Shown here piece by piece: positions 1 through 13,400 of a DNA stretch of 64,000 nt. Position 1 is the first letter of the stretch, and each line of letters starts with the position of its first letter. The position numbers were made by a program, and so were the translations under genes. This stretch comes from Burhinus oedicnemus (taxonomy: Eukaryota > Chordata > Aves > Charadriiformes > Burhinidae): NCBI GenBank assembly GCA_008921705.1, contig VFFE01009149.1:1495779-1559778 (forward strand), given 5' to 3'. The notes below the pieces were generated by a model that was not told the DNA's origin, ran no database searches, and saw only the letters and a program-made list of their open reading frames with translations.

Positions 1-3000
1 CAAAGCTTCCAGTTCAAATCCCCCTTATGCCTGCTTTCCCAACGCTTACAGTGCTGAAGAATTTATCACTTCATTTCTCTCCTCCCAGTGTGATCTCTCT
101 CAAAAGTCATGACTTTTACTGAAATATTTTTAGCTTTGAGATAATAGTATATTTCATCAAATCAAAATTTCACTGAACATGTTTCAAACAGCTCTAGGAA
201 GTATAGACATACTGATCACCACTCTTGAGGTGCTTTGAACTGTTTAAACCTTTTGTATGTTGTTGAAAAACAACAGATTTTTGGCTAAAAGTCAGAAATA
301 TACTTCCTATTCTGTATGCATAAATCCTTGCTCTGAAATAGGATGCAATGCAATTGTACAGTGATTAAGCAGTGATTTTGTCATGATTTTGTTAAACAAT
401 AAGATAAATAGTGCCAAAATGGTTGAAGCGAACCTTAAATTACTTTGAAATATTCCATTGGTTTATGCAAATGTGAAAACGTAGTGGTGTTATGCAGCCT
501 GAATTGTTCAACTTTGTATTATATCTCATATTTCTGAGTGTTATATGCATGACCAATCAATAAGTATGTTAAATGATTAATGCCAGATTCTGGATATCTA
601 TTAATTAGAGTTCTAGAGGTATTGGAGTTTAAGAGTGGGTGATGAGGAATGTTATGGTCCTTAAGGCTTCTTTCTCTTCTTTCAATAGAGCCTGCCCCAA
701 AGCCAGGCACTGGTATTCAGGGCTATCCAAGATCAGCATTGGAAACTCTTTTTACTCTTCAAACACACCTGCCAGCTTTAGGGGACCTGAAGAAACAATA
801 CTCTAAATGTCATGCCAAGGAGGGAGGACATAAAAGTTGGCTTGGTGTGGGGCTAAAGATACTTCCTGGCTGAAATCTTCCACTTGACTCAGGAATCCAT
901 CTTGTCTTATGACCCACATGGTACATCTCATCTATGTTGCCAGTGGGTCCAGTCCCACCAACCAGGCATGTTATTCTTGGTTACATAGTAGTTTATAAGT
1001 CCTGTGTACCTCTAAATTGGGAAATAATGAAATTAAGGTTTACATTGTTGAAATCATGGAATGAAGCCACACAATTTCCAGTCAAGTGAATGGTGATGGC
1101 GGGGAAATTCCATAGCCAGATTTGGAAAGCAAAATCTGTGTCACACACAAAGTCATGTAACAAAATACCCAGCAAATTCCAATTCTTTCCTAATGCTTTA
1201 TTCAAGATACTGATTTCCATGACACAGTATCTCTACAAAGCAGAAGGCCAAATTTCAAAGCTTGTTCTAACGTTTCTTGATTTTTGTACTACATTTCTTC
1301 ATTTCTGTGGGCCTGAGTCTTCAAGCTTGTGCCCTAACCAAACCATGAATCTCTTGCCAGCCTCCCATGAACAAGTTATACTGTTTTCTATGATCACAGC
1401 TTGAAGCAGTATCAAAAAGGTCAGAGAACAACCAGCACTGCTGGGTGAACTCATATGTCTTCTAGCAGGTAGATTGGGCAGTAGGTGACAGATGGAAAGC
1501 CATGAAGAAATAAAGGGCTGAGGAGCAGAAATATAATGGTTCTTTAACTGGGGTCATGGCTGTGGATAAGCAGCTCTTGTTAGGTTCCAGTGGAACTGGT
1601 TTAACTCAGCTAACTGTTGCCAAACAGCATCTGTTTGTCGTTGCACTGAAATGTGCCAGCAGTGCCCTTGAGACCTCCTCCATGACAGTAAGTTCCAGCT
1701 GAAAAATTAAGGAGCAGCCCAGTGCCAGGCAGTACTTTTGTGGCTGCAATTACCAATATGTGCCTTGCAGCTCAGTGAAGGCATCCTTGTCTGATGAGGA
1801 GGGTATGTCGAAACTTTTAGCAATCTAAGAACTCAGTAGCCTGAGGCTGTTTCTTAAACTGTGTGGACATGGAAGCAGCAAGCCTCTAGTATTTAGACAC
1901 ACAGACATAAGGATTAGAGGCTTTCTGAGATAAGGCCACGGTCTTGGGTCTGGGCCAAATATACAAAGTAGTCATGACCCACAGGCTTCCCAAGAGTGCA
2001 GATGGAGCGAGGAAATTATCTTACTTTACTTTATGAATAGTGGAATGCAACACATTGCACCAGACTCATGAGACCAGAAAACATATTGGAAGGATTATTT
2101 TTCCCCATTAGAAGCATGAATAATTACTAGTGAACCACTTTTACAGTCTTCTCAGATTGTTGACATCACTTACTGCTAATTAGGTTAGGATGAAAAATGA
2201 GTTTGCAACAGCCTTAGAATAAAATAGCATATGAACATGTTTGCTGAGTCCTCAGCAATCACATAGAAATAGAAACAGTGAGGTGACATGGATCAAGCTC
2301 AAAGTATGTCAGTTCCCGGCCAAACCAGCATATGCTCCATGTTTACTTGACAGATCAACACACATGCTCATATCAAAAAACATATCAAATCCAAACGAGC
2401 CATACGGAATCTAATTTGTGTTCGCTGAGCAATAAAGTTGTTAGGGAAAGTACCCAAAACCTGACCAAATACCACTACTAACTGAAGCCACCAGTTTCTT
2501 TCAGGTGAAGTTGAAGGAATACAAATGGAAAATACAGGATTCCGTTTCGTTTAATTTCTTGTAGCCAGTGGAGATTGAGAAAAATATATCTCAAAGCCCG
2601 TAAATGAGTATTAAATTTATTATCCATAGGCAGTGGCTATGAATCTTTTTGCTGAGGTGAAATCCCAGGTGATTTTCAATAGCTTGGTTTTTTTAATTGT
2701 TGAAGGCAAAAAGTTTCAGTACTGCTGTACACAGGAATTACATGATACAGACTCTATACCAAGTGCTGTGCCCCAAGGTTTGCTATGTCCTAAGGTATAC
2801 TGATGAAGTCTTTGTAAAAACACTTTTAAAAATTGCATAGCAGGAACTTTCAAATTAGAAGAATTGAGTTATATATTACAGTACTGTAATACAGAATAAG
2901 AATTAGAATGTATTATAGTCAGATACATTTTACATAAACATGTAGTTTATTGAGGCAAAGTTATTGTTGGGTTTTTTCATTATTATATGTTAACAGTATA

Positions 3001-6000
3001 GTTCAGAAAAGATTGGTCCACAACTGCACGGTACCACAAATTAAATGTTAAAAATAACAATAAGATCAAGAAAAATCCTACTGGGTTTGGAATATTTTTC
3101 TATAGTTTTAATGAAATTCAGTTCTATGCCATAATGTCCAAGTCTTGCCATAGCAGACCTTCTATAAAGTGGCTGTAGCCACCACGGTCTGTGAAAATTG
3201 GACACTGGACTGGGTTTTGGAATGCAGGGAGGAAGGGCTTTTGTTTATTTGTTTTTTTGTGGAAGTCACTTCTTGGAAAAGCAAGTAAATGGTGTTGAAT
3301 CAGATTTGTGCTGGACTGACCAATACTGTCTCATAGCCCAGGACAGGTAAGTCTGTGGTGATTATCAGGATTAATGGTACTAGAAGGCTGCATTCAAGAG
3401 TATTGATGGCAACATGGCTTCTGTTTGAGGCTATTTACTACAGACAGTACAGTTCAGTGGTTTAAATGTTCGCTACACATACAGTCAGCAAGTTCGTGTC
3501 ACTTGGGTGTGAAAATATGTGATGGGTCCCTCCTCTGCCAGTTCAGAGGTTACATGAGTTGTTCCCACCCCAAGCCTCAGGATCTCATCTCTTTAAAGTA
3601 AGGTGTAACGTTTCACTCACAGCTCTACAGTTTCAGGCCATGGTATGTCAATCAAGACGGTGGTTGTCAGTTTTCCTATTACTGTCTTTTATGTAAGGTT
3701 GTTACATCAGTTCGAGGGTGGTCTCAATACACTGGGGTATCTTCAGCTTTCAGTTAATCAGTAATAAAATATTTCTAATATTTAAACTATTGAATTAGTT
3801 AACTTTTGAATTATTTTATAGCTTTTAAAAAATTTAGTCCTCTTCAAATTCCTGTCTTATCTGAAGTATAAATTTCTCCTTATCTCCCAGCTTGAACAGT
3901 GTTAGATAGCTCTGAACAGAGGCATGCTAGTATGCTACATGTCTTTGCCTAAAACTTAGGTACAGATCCTATTTTTCCTGTCCTGTCATTATGTAATTAT
4001 TTTTTATTTTTTTTTAAGGAAAGAAAGAGATATTAAGTTTGCTCAAAAATAAATGCAGCAGAAGCATTCACAGGAAAATAATTTATTTGTTTTCCTGCAA
4101 TAGACTATTCTTTTGAAAGCTACGTTAGATCAGAAAAATGCAATGCTTACCTCTCTAGAGCTTTGAGTCTATCATTTTTTCCATGCTTGTATCTTTAACA
4201 TATTTTCATCTCACATCTGCCCTTGGCAGCAGATTTCTTCCTGCTCTGGAGACCACTGAGTGACACCTTCCAGGTTCTTATTGTGTGATCAGGTGTCAGC
4301 TTGCTCATAACAGCCAGAAAGACAGTGCTAATGTTACTGTATAAACAATAATGTTTACCTATGAGGACTGTCTTGGGTGAAGTAGTGCATGTTCCTACAC
4401 TTCTAACAAAGGCGGTCTCTACCAATGAGTGTAACAAGTACCAACGAGAATAACAAGAACTGGAGTTATTTTCCAGAGCTTTACATAAAATTTTAAATTC
4501 TTGTTCTTACATGTAGTTAAATGCTATTTCCACGGTCAGTCCCATGGATGCTGAATTCAGTCCAAAGTAATATACCACTCATTTAAACAACATGAATTTA
4601 TTTCTATTTCCTTTCCCTTCCCTCAAGAGGTGACTCTCCATCATTTTATTCCAGAAGTCCATTCAAATGCCAGACACAGGTTCACTGATTTGGCTCAAAA
4701 AATAGAATTGCTATGCTACTTGGTCATTCTCTCTTTCTGTATCATATTTTCTTGTAGGACCATGCATACATAAGATTTGAAGTTAATCGATTTTCCAAGC
4801 TGAGATGAAGTCGGAGTTCAGAGTGCAATGACTGCAGATGACACAAAGCCAGTAGAAGACCACTCTAGTCTGTATTTTCAATATAGTATTAGATTACAAA
4901 TACAGTAGGATACAGTTAGAAGTCCTATTTTAAAGAAAAGAAGAATTGGAAAGCTGAACGTGTTTTCTGGTGTCTGGGTGTTGGTTTTCTGTTGATGATG
5001 TGCAGTTTTTCTTTTTAGGTAGAAACAGGCTATCTTACCAATATTCAGAAATAGAATGGGAGGCTTTGCCTACTCTCACCCTCAGTCAGCAATTTGTTCA
5101 GTATAGCTTGCTCTCACTCCCTCATTTACTTGCTAACACTTATTTAATCAAGTCTATTATTAGACTGTCTTAGTCCATGGATAGAAATTAACTTCACAGA
5201 GTCATAGTCATTGCAAATGTTAGCGCTACTCTTCTGTAGGAAGTCAATGACCCTGAAGCTCTATTGGCAGATGGCATCGTATTTGTCACTAATCCACTTC
5301 TGGCAAAGCCAGCTGCAAAAGGTCACTTGAGTTCACCTGGCCAATTTTGCTAGAAGTGTATTAAAGACAGAATTTCCTGCCTGCTGGCAGAGATGTGAGG
5401 GCAGTAACCTCCAGGTGGTGGGCAGTAACAGGGAGCCAGAAGTCTTAAAGTCTTCAACTGGCACAGCTGGTGCATGTAAAACTTCTGCATGTGGCTATGT
5501 GCAACCCCGAGTGACTTCCGTGGAGTTACTTGGCTCTCATTGGTACATCTCCAATTTGACTAAGACCTGTAGTCCTTTTATTTGTATTGTAAAGTAATTA
5601 AATTACTTGTGACTACTGTAACAGTAGGATTGAATAACAGTGATAATAATTAGTCATATTAGATTTGTCATAAATAATTATTCATATCATAGTGGGAGGA
5701 TATCAATGGGCAAATCTGAAAAACTTCAAAGTTTGTTTTGGATGAAGCTTTTATAAGAACAGTCTTTGTTCTGAGATTTCTCATGTTTCCAGTTTCCACT
5801 TGACCTATTTTTCTTAGCTTGCTCTCTGAACAAAACTTACTGAGATTGAGACCTACTAATAGAATAGCAGAGCCTAAATCACCAATGGGAAGATCTCTGA
5901 AGAAATCTTTTCCATTATATATCTAGCAGTTACTAACAAGACTGTAATTATTCAGCATGTGATCTGTTTTGAACCACTTCTTAAGATGAAATCGCAGATA

Positions 6001-7274
6001 TCTGTAATACAAATATTCAGAGTGTTTTCAAAGAAACGTTGAGCTTTCAGACTGCGTAAGGTTCATAGAAAAATGCTTATTCACTTCTCCAAGTCTGTAG
6101 TGCAGAAATCAAAGATTTGTCTTTTCCTGAACCAGGTCCAAAAGAATGAAATAGATTAGGTTATTAGGCTTTCTTTTAGCTTGTTACTATAAAATGTCTG
6201 CATTATAAAATGCCACCTGTGCTCTATCTTTGTTGCAGAGCATTCAATAAAACCAGCAAATTTTTTTTTTTTTCTGTAGACTTTGCTGAATGCATTCATG
6301 AAGATGAACAATTACTTTGGTTTTTATGTGACTTCTCCAGTTTGGCTGCTAGACAGTTGGGGGTTTTTTAGGACAGTGATTTAAATGAACTGTAAGAAAA
6401 GGACACAGGATCTTGAGCTGAATATTTAAGAATGCTGCCAGTATGAAAGCTAATAAACCAAATAGAAGTGATAGGATTGGTGGGGGAATGATAGGGACGC
6501 AGTTGTCTGGCCTGTATTAGTCAGGCTAAGTATATGTAGTGGTGTTTTCTGACTTGAAATCAGAAATGCTTCAGTGAGAAGTTTGGTAGTGACATTGAGC
6601 TGAATACAACTCCATGTGTTCTTAGAATGAAAAGGGTAAAGGTCTACCACCAAACCAAGGTTTTTCAATTGGCTACATGCTCTAACCTTGCTCCAGCGAA
6701 CAGTACAATGGAAGGTGGTCAGCCTTCTGGACAGCTTGGCTAAAGATCAGTTTAAAGCCACTATTCGCTTCTGACAGGTGAGAAACAGATAAAAAGTCAT
6801 GTACCTGATAAAAGACTTTTGTGTTTCACTGTGTATCAAACCAAAACCAGGGCCTCAGTTCAACAGAGTACTGAAGCACTCTCACATTGGTGCCTGACAC
6901 CAGTTCAGGTAAGTATATGATTAATTGCCTATGGAAGCAAGCCTCAATGTTCAGACCTAGCAGTCCATATTTCACATTTGATGTTTGACAAAAGAACAAA
7001 GCAAACGAAAAAGCCTGAAAATAAACGCTGAGCATTTTTCACACACCTGGTTTTCCAGTAGACAACCTTTCTCCTTCCTCTCTATTCCCCCAGTCCAGTC
7101 CAGAACAATTACTGTATCCTGTGGCCTGCTTAGACATGCACAGGTTTGTTGTGTCTAATGTAGAGGATATGGTAGAGACAAATAATCTGAACTAATCAAA
7201 ACAGCAGGCTAAAGACAGTGGTATAGAGGTGGAAATAACAATTCCCTTCAAGAGCCTTGCAGCCTCTAACCATT
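1..7274. other. unique AT-rich sequence, no gene seen
   Basis: This stretch is AT-rich and has no recognisable transposon, RNA gene or coding exon. The open frames in it are short (about 105 codons or fewer), carry no motif I recognise, and are what chance would give in DNA of this composition. Homopolymer T runs near 3998-4015 and 6261-6273 are the only low-complexity blocks. An 18-bp perfect palindrome at 2874-2891 is listed separately. Confidence 0.6.
2874..2891. repeat. 18-bp perfect palindrome
   Basis: The sequence TATTACAGTACTGTAATA equals its own reverse complement across all 18 bases, centred on AGTACT. It sits in plain AT-rich DNA with no nearby gene. Short AT-rich palindromes occur by chance in a window this long, so no function is claimed. 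Confidence 0.8.
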
Positions 7275-7309
<35 letters not shown>

Positions 7310-7402
7310 TCTCTCTTTCTCTTTCTTTTTCTTTCTTTTCATTCTTTCTCTTTCTTTTTCTCTCTCTTTCTCTTTTTCTTTCCTTCTTTCTTTCCCTCCT
7401 CC
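7275..7402. repeat. (CTTG)n / (CTTT)n polypyrimidine microsatellite
   Basis: About eight copies of the tetramer CTTG (7275-7309) run into roughly 95 bases of almost pure C and T made of CTTT, CTCT and TTTC units. The plus strand is pyrimidine, the minus strand purine. Both strands stay open across it, producing Leu/Phe/Ser-rich frames on the plus strand and Lys/Glu/Arg-rich frames on the minus strand. These frames are artefacts of the repeat. A tract of this length is expected to be length-polymorphic. Confidence 0.92.
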
Positions 7403-10400
7403 CACACACTTGGGTTTCTCTGCAGCCAGCAGGGTTTCAGTGACCTTGAAGGCTATAGATATTTTCTGCTGGAGGAGGCCCAAAATTTTGAAATATATTT
7501 ATGCAAGGATATCAATCATGTAATTCCATAGAGGTCAAATACCTTGCAACTTTTTTCCCCCCTCTTTTTTTTTGGCATTTCCATCTAATTGAAAGAATAT
7601 GTTTACCAAATTTGCTAAATCACTCATTCCAACATACAGTACTGTGTTACAGTATTAAGCCCATCTGTATTTGTATGTATTCCATACAAAGGAATTTCAA
7701 GTTCACAGAGTTAAACTATAATGTAAATGCCAGAGTTTAGATCCTATGAATAATCCAGTGTGTCTAGGCAACATGTTTGTCTCAAATTATCTGATCACAC
7801 AGAATCTTTCAAACAATACTATATTGTGTTGTACAATATAGTACATTGCTCTACATCTTTGTATGAAAATGTACTGTTTTGAAAATTTTATTCCTTTCCT
7901 TCTTTCCAAATTACACTTACTTAATAGTGCACAATACACTAATTACCATAACCTATCTATTGTCTAAGGCCAACATTTTCAAAACTGGATTACTAAAATG
8001 ACCCTGTTATGTAGGCAGTGCCTTATTTGCAAAGATCTAAACTTCTACAGCTGCCACAGGAATAATTTTTTCCTATCTTAGTGCAATAGGCAGTGGACTT
8101 CAATATATGTTTGTTTAGGTGTTAGACACCAGTCTTGCAATGACTTACCATATGAGGCCTCATGCTAAATGCTGTTACACCTAATGCCCATAATTTTTTT
8201 CCACATTTGAAATCCATGGGTATCTCACCTGAAGTTTTCTTTAAAAAATATTCAGAACTACTGTAACCTAGTAACTGTATCTGTAACTCTACTCTGGGGA
8301 AGAAATTCTGTGACAAGTCTTATATTGTAATTACTACTCAAGTTTGAAGCAGGAAAATTTAAGGATTGCCTTTAAAGAAATTAAAGTAGTGCCTTCCCAG
8401 GGGGAGAAAGTCAAATGCAAAAGTAGCTATGGAGTCTTTTTCAAGAATCAGAGACATGAAATTAAAACCTACCTTTTGTGCCAGTCTCCCCCTATTTAAT
8501 ACAGATGGATGGAGGTCTGTTTTGTATAACTCCTTTAGCGAATTTTTATCCCAGCCTTTTAGGGGATATACGTGTACCCCACAGACGTTGCTTTATGGCA
8601 CATTCCCAAATTGCAGTGGGACAAGAGCCAGGGTTTAAACAGTACTCATCTACATTTACGGAGGAAATAAAAAAAGGATCTGTGCAGTTGCATAATTGGA
8701 TAATATGACTTAAGAGCAAGTGCCACACTGGTTGATGGTATCAGCTTTCTAACTTCCTCTTACCTGAGTAAATACACATCTCACCATGAGAAAGAAAAAT
8801 ACAGAGCACAGCTCATTAGGTTTCTACGCTAGTCCCCTGGATGTGAAGGCAGTTGTAATATTACTGTTTAGGCATACAGAGTTAAAATAAATGAAGGCTT
8901 CCGTGGACAGCTTAGACACTGACAAAAGCTAGCCAGTTCACAAACATATCTGAAGCAAATTAATTCTACTGTTTTTTCAGTGAAAATTGTGATATTTGTT
9001 TTGCTTATGGTCATTGCACACCTCTATTGTAATTTTTTTGTTTGTTTCAGCAGAGCTTCAGATGGCTGGATCAAGACAAACACAGGATAAATGTATGGCC
9101 TTTGGTCCAAGACTTTATGGTCTGAATATGAAAAAGTGAGCTATTAAAAACAAAGAAGATGGAAAGTACAATGAAACAATGGGGTGATATTAGTCAGCCT
9201 TGTAGACAATGTTCTCAGTGCTTGAGCTGCCAAGCTTTTGTAGGTATTGGGACAAAACAGAAGGGATTTGAAGCAATAAAGCTATATTTTTATGCCATAA
9301 ATCTCATTTAATGCTGCTTTCATCAGCAAGGAAAGACTTTTTGGAAGCCTATGCAAAAATGAAAACAATGTTCATTTCCTATTAATGCTTACATATGCAT
9401 CATTTAAAGTGCCTGATGTTTTAATTCTCTGGCTGGAAGAACTCTGTGCTACATATCTTAGACTGAACTGTTCTGTTTAACGATATATTTCAAGAGACAA
9501 TAAGACACAAGGAGAATTGTTTCTGTGTAAGGTTTTGTAAGGTTTTCCAGTAGTCATCAGCAGCTCTTTAAAGTTCAGTCCAGGTTAAAAGCTGTATAGC
9601 TCCTTTCAGTGTTCAAAGGAAGGCGAATCCCCATGCCAAGGCAGAAATTACTCACTCAGATGTACAATTGACTTATCTCCACCCAAATATTTCAGTGCCT
9701 GGAGGCTTACCACAGATGTTCTCTTTTTTTTTTTTTTGTTGAACATTGTGCAGACAATGCACTCATTTGGCTACAGGGAGAAATTATCAGTCAGTGAAAA
9801 AGACACAAAGAAAAATCAAACTGTAGTAAAGGACAAATCCTAACTCCATGACTGTAGCTTGCTGGAGCCCAAGTAAATTTTATTATGTAGGGTGGATCTT
9901 AACCACACACTGGAATCCCGTTAGTAACTGGACTATTGGTGGATTACCTTGTGATTCAGTTCTGCTCTTGCACGCTTTTTTTCTGACTTGCAAGAGATTT
10001 ATATAAAAATTAAACAAGCGAAGAGATGCTCAGAAATATTTTACGTGTTTAGTCCAGTCACTCAGACATAAGACCAGATGGATATTAGAGTACCTAATCT
10101 CACAGTTATATGAAATTACATTTTTAATTTATGATTTTCTTTTCCTCATTAATTAGCTTTATTTAATAAGGAGATTTTCTAAAATGGCATGACTTTTGAC
10201 TTTTTATCTTACTGATAGAGATTTCTCTGCTGATTTTGTTTGGAGGGGTTTTTTATACGGTACAAGAAGAAATTTTTCTTAACTTGAGTCCTTTAGAATA
10301 TCTCCTTTTTATTAAATACAGTGGTAAAATGTAAGAAGTAGCATTGATATATCATGTGAGTAGTCCCCTTTCTCTCCTTTTGTTCTCAAATATATCTGCT

Positions 10401-13400
10401 TTAAATGAGCTTCTAGAATAGCAATGTAAGGCTTTCTGATATATGCTTCCTAAATCTTGTGTGGGGTTTAAATTAGGACTTTTAATGTAGAAATTAAGTA
10501 TTAACTCTGCACAACAGTGGATTTCATTCCCTAGAGTTTAGCATGTCATGCTCTTTCTTCAAAATTTTAAAATTTGTACCTCTCAAAAACCTGATCTTTT
10601 TGGTACAGTTTAAGTTGTTATATTTATTTAATGTCCAGCACATTTTCTGTAAGAAAAAAGAAGTAACAGCTGGAAATTAAAAGTATATAAAAGAAAAATT
10701 ACCATTTTCTAGAGTGTGTGCTAGTTTTAAAGACTGCTTATGTGTTGTTTGCCTTACATCAGAAGTAGGCATTGGGATGACATCCACATATACAGCCAGA
10801 CAGGAAGCATGTACTGGTTCTTCCAATTTCAGATGTGCCTCACTGCTGAAAAGGGAGAAGGCTTTAAAAATATTGCAGGAGTTCATTCTTTTTATCACCT
10901 TGATCCGTGTGGCTCAGATGAAGCAGTGTCCTGAGTGTCCTGGAATCAAAAAGTTCTTCCAGTAATAGCTGCCAGAGCTACCAGGATCAACAGGAGAGCA
11001 GCAGTAACCTTGTCAGCTTCTCACAAGAAAAATCAAGATAGTCACACATGCAAAAATGTAAGTATGTATTTAGGAATTAGAGTTAAAAAAATAAAATTAA
11101 GAAAATGAAGCCATCTTTGCTGCAAAGGATTATGTGAGATTGGATACATTTTCCATCTTTCCTTTTTCACAAGAATGAAATAATATTTTGGATAGATGGT
11201 AGGTTGACACAATGTACAGTGCAATCTTGCATTTTTTTCATAGCTGGTGTTTGTATTGGCTAGTGTTTTTCCCTCTCTGTGTTACAATTCTTGACATTAT
11301 GTTGTAATTGTGGGTAGAAGTGCCAAATGTTGTAGCAGCTAGCATAATGTTGTGTGTTATTGTGATACAGTGAGGGTTTGGCTATATTCTCTTCTAATTC
11401 TTTTGGTGCAAATTCCAGGGGCATATTGGACAACAGTGCAGACCTAACCAGCCAACAAAAAAAAAAAAAAACAACAACTTAAGGATTTAAGGACTGCTTT
11501 TTCATTCATGGAAATCAGTGTAACTTCTGGAAGATATGGTACTTCATTAATTTGATTTAGGACTAAACATTCAGTGCTGTAGTATTCCTTGCTTACATGC
11601 CCGTATCCTTCAGTTTATTGCTAGCTGTATGTATTGCGTACTTCTTGGCAGTGAAGAATCTGCCTTCATTAGAAACATATTTAATCTTTTCCAAGTTCTG
11701 GGAGAGGACCTACAGTCCTCTTTTTAATTGTTTTCATAGACATGATACTATTTTAGGAGGTGCCCTCTCCTTAAATTTCATTAGTTTAAATTTAGGATAT
11801 AGAATCGAATGCTTCTATCACAATCCCAATGATCAACAGAAAAAAAAAAAAAAGAAAAAAGCCTTGCCTTTAGTTATAGCCTCCATCTCAACCTGGGAAG
11901 CCTGCAGTTTTATAGTTCTAGCCTTGCCTTTTTTTTAGAAGTGTGAAAATCCCTGTATGAGTAGTTTTTTCAGGCCATTGCTCTCCTCCCAGAACAGGCA
12001 GCCGATGCTGATCCTCTTCCTGTCTGAGAAGGCTGTCACACCTCCATGATCTCATACTAACTTCTCGTTATTTCCTCCTCTGTGCCTCATGGCTGGGCTA
12101 ACATTGAGAACTACAGCCAAGAGCCTCTTAATGTTCAGTTGCAACATCCATTCTTTCAGCTTGTAGATTTCCTCTCACTTCCAAAATATTCTCCCAAACA
12201 AACTATTGTTCCAAACTCCATATGCTCCCTTAATTTTGAGCACATGAGTAATGTCACTAGGTTCAGTTCAATTTCTCATGGTGGTTGCAAAGCATGGTTT
12301 AAAGGCAAAACCAGCACTATGGACTCTTTCTATCCTCTCTGCCCAGTTCCAGCCATTCTGAGATCCCAAGGATCAAATTCTTCAGCATTCAACATTTTCC
12401 AGCAAATAAGGAGAAAATGAATGTGTTTTCATAATTTTATGTGCTTCTTTGTACATTCAGCTTCAGCACAGATGTCAGTTTCTCATGCTACTGTGCTATT
12501 TTTTGTACCAATTAAACTATAAAGCAAAAATATTTTAGTTACTTTCTGGAGCTCGAAAACATATGGGGACAAACTGAAACTGTTTGCAGCAAAGGAAAAA
12601 TAGTAATTTATCCCAGAGTAACTTTTTTCCAGTAATAACTTAAGGTAGGTGCAGTAACTTGTATTCTGTTTTCCTTTACTTTGTGTTAATTTTCTATTTA
12701 AAAAAAATCTGTTTGGAAACAAGTTAAATAAACACGTTGATCAGCCAGGAGGGTTTCAGTGTTCCTGCTGACACTGGCACAGAGAGCAAAAATGATGGAA
12801 AAACTAAATAAGGCTTAACTCTTACCAAAGCAGCACAAAGTAATAAAAGTTTTCTCCAATTCAGTGTTTAACATATATCCTAGTGGGAAGGATGGTATGG
12901 TCATCAATACATGCTGTGGAGAACAGTGATTTCAGGTATCACACACTGATTTTACATGGAAAGAAGTCAGTTAAGAATTCGTGGCAATAAAAAATTATAT
13001 TCTCTACTCTTTTGCTTTTTCTTCTTGGTCTCAAAGTGCTTTGAGATTAACAGGCTAAAGCACGAAGTAGGAACATGATTTGCTCTGTATCTTGTACTAG
13101 AACACAAGTTGGTACAATCCCAGTCCAGTGTTTTACCCACTAGATCACACTTGCAAGAGAAAGCTAAAATCGTGGCAGTTTCATTTCTGATTAAGTAAAT
13201 GCCTTCACTTATGAACAGATTGAAACAAATAATCTTATTCTACTGTACAGCAGAGGGAATCATATCAGCAATGTCCACTGCTGAGCTCGCCCGCCTGAAA
13301 AGGACTATAGGCTGTGTACGCTCATTTCAACTTGGCCTTCATACCATTCTACCTCCTGGTCTGGTTTCATGTCTTTTCATTGCAAAATAATTAGGTCTTC

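Noticed and set aside
7196..7531. Lys/Glu-rich and Leu/Phe/Ser-rich frames of 88-100 codons
   Set aside because: They are translations of the polypyrimidine microsatellite on either strand.
11840..11853. A-run that might be the tail of a processed pseudogene
   Set aside because: The upstream sequence shows no gene I recognise, and no matching target-site duplication was seen.
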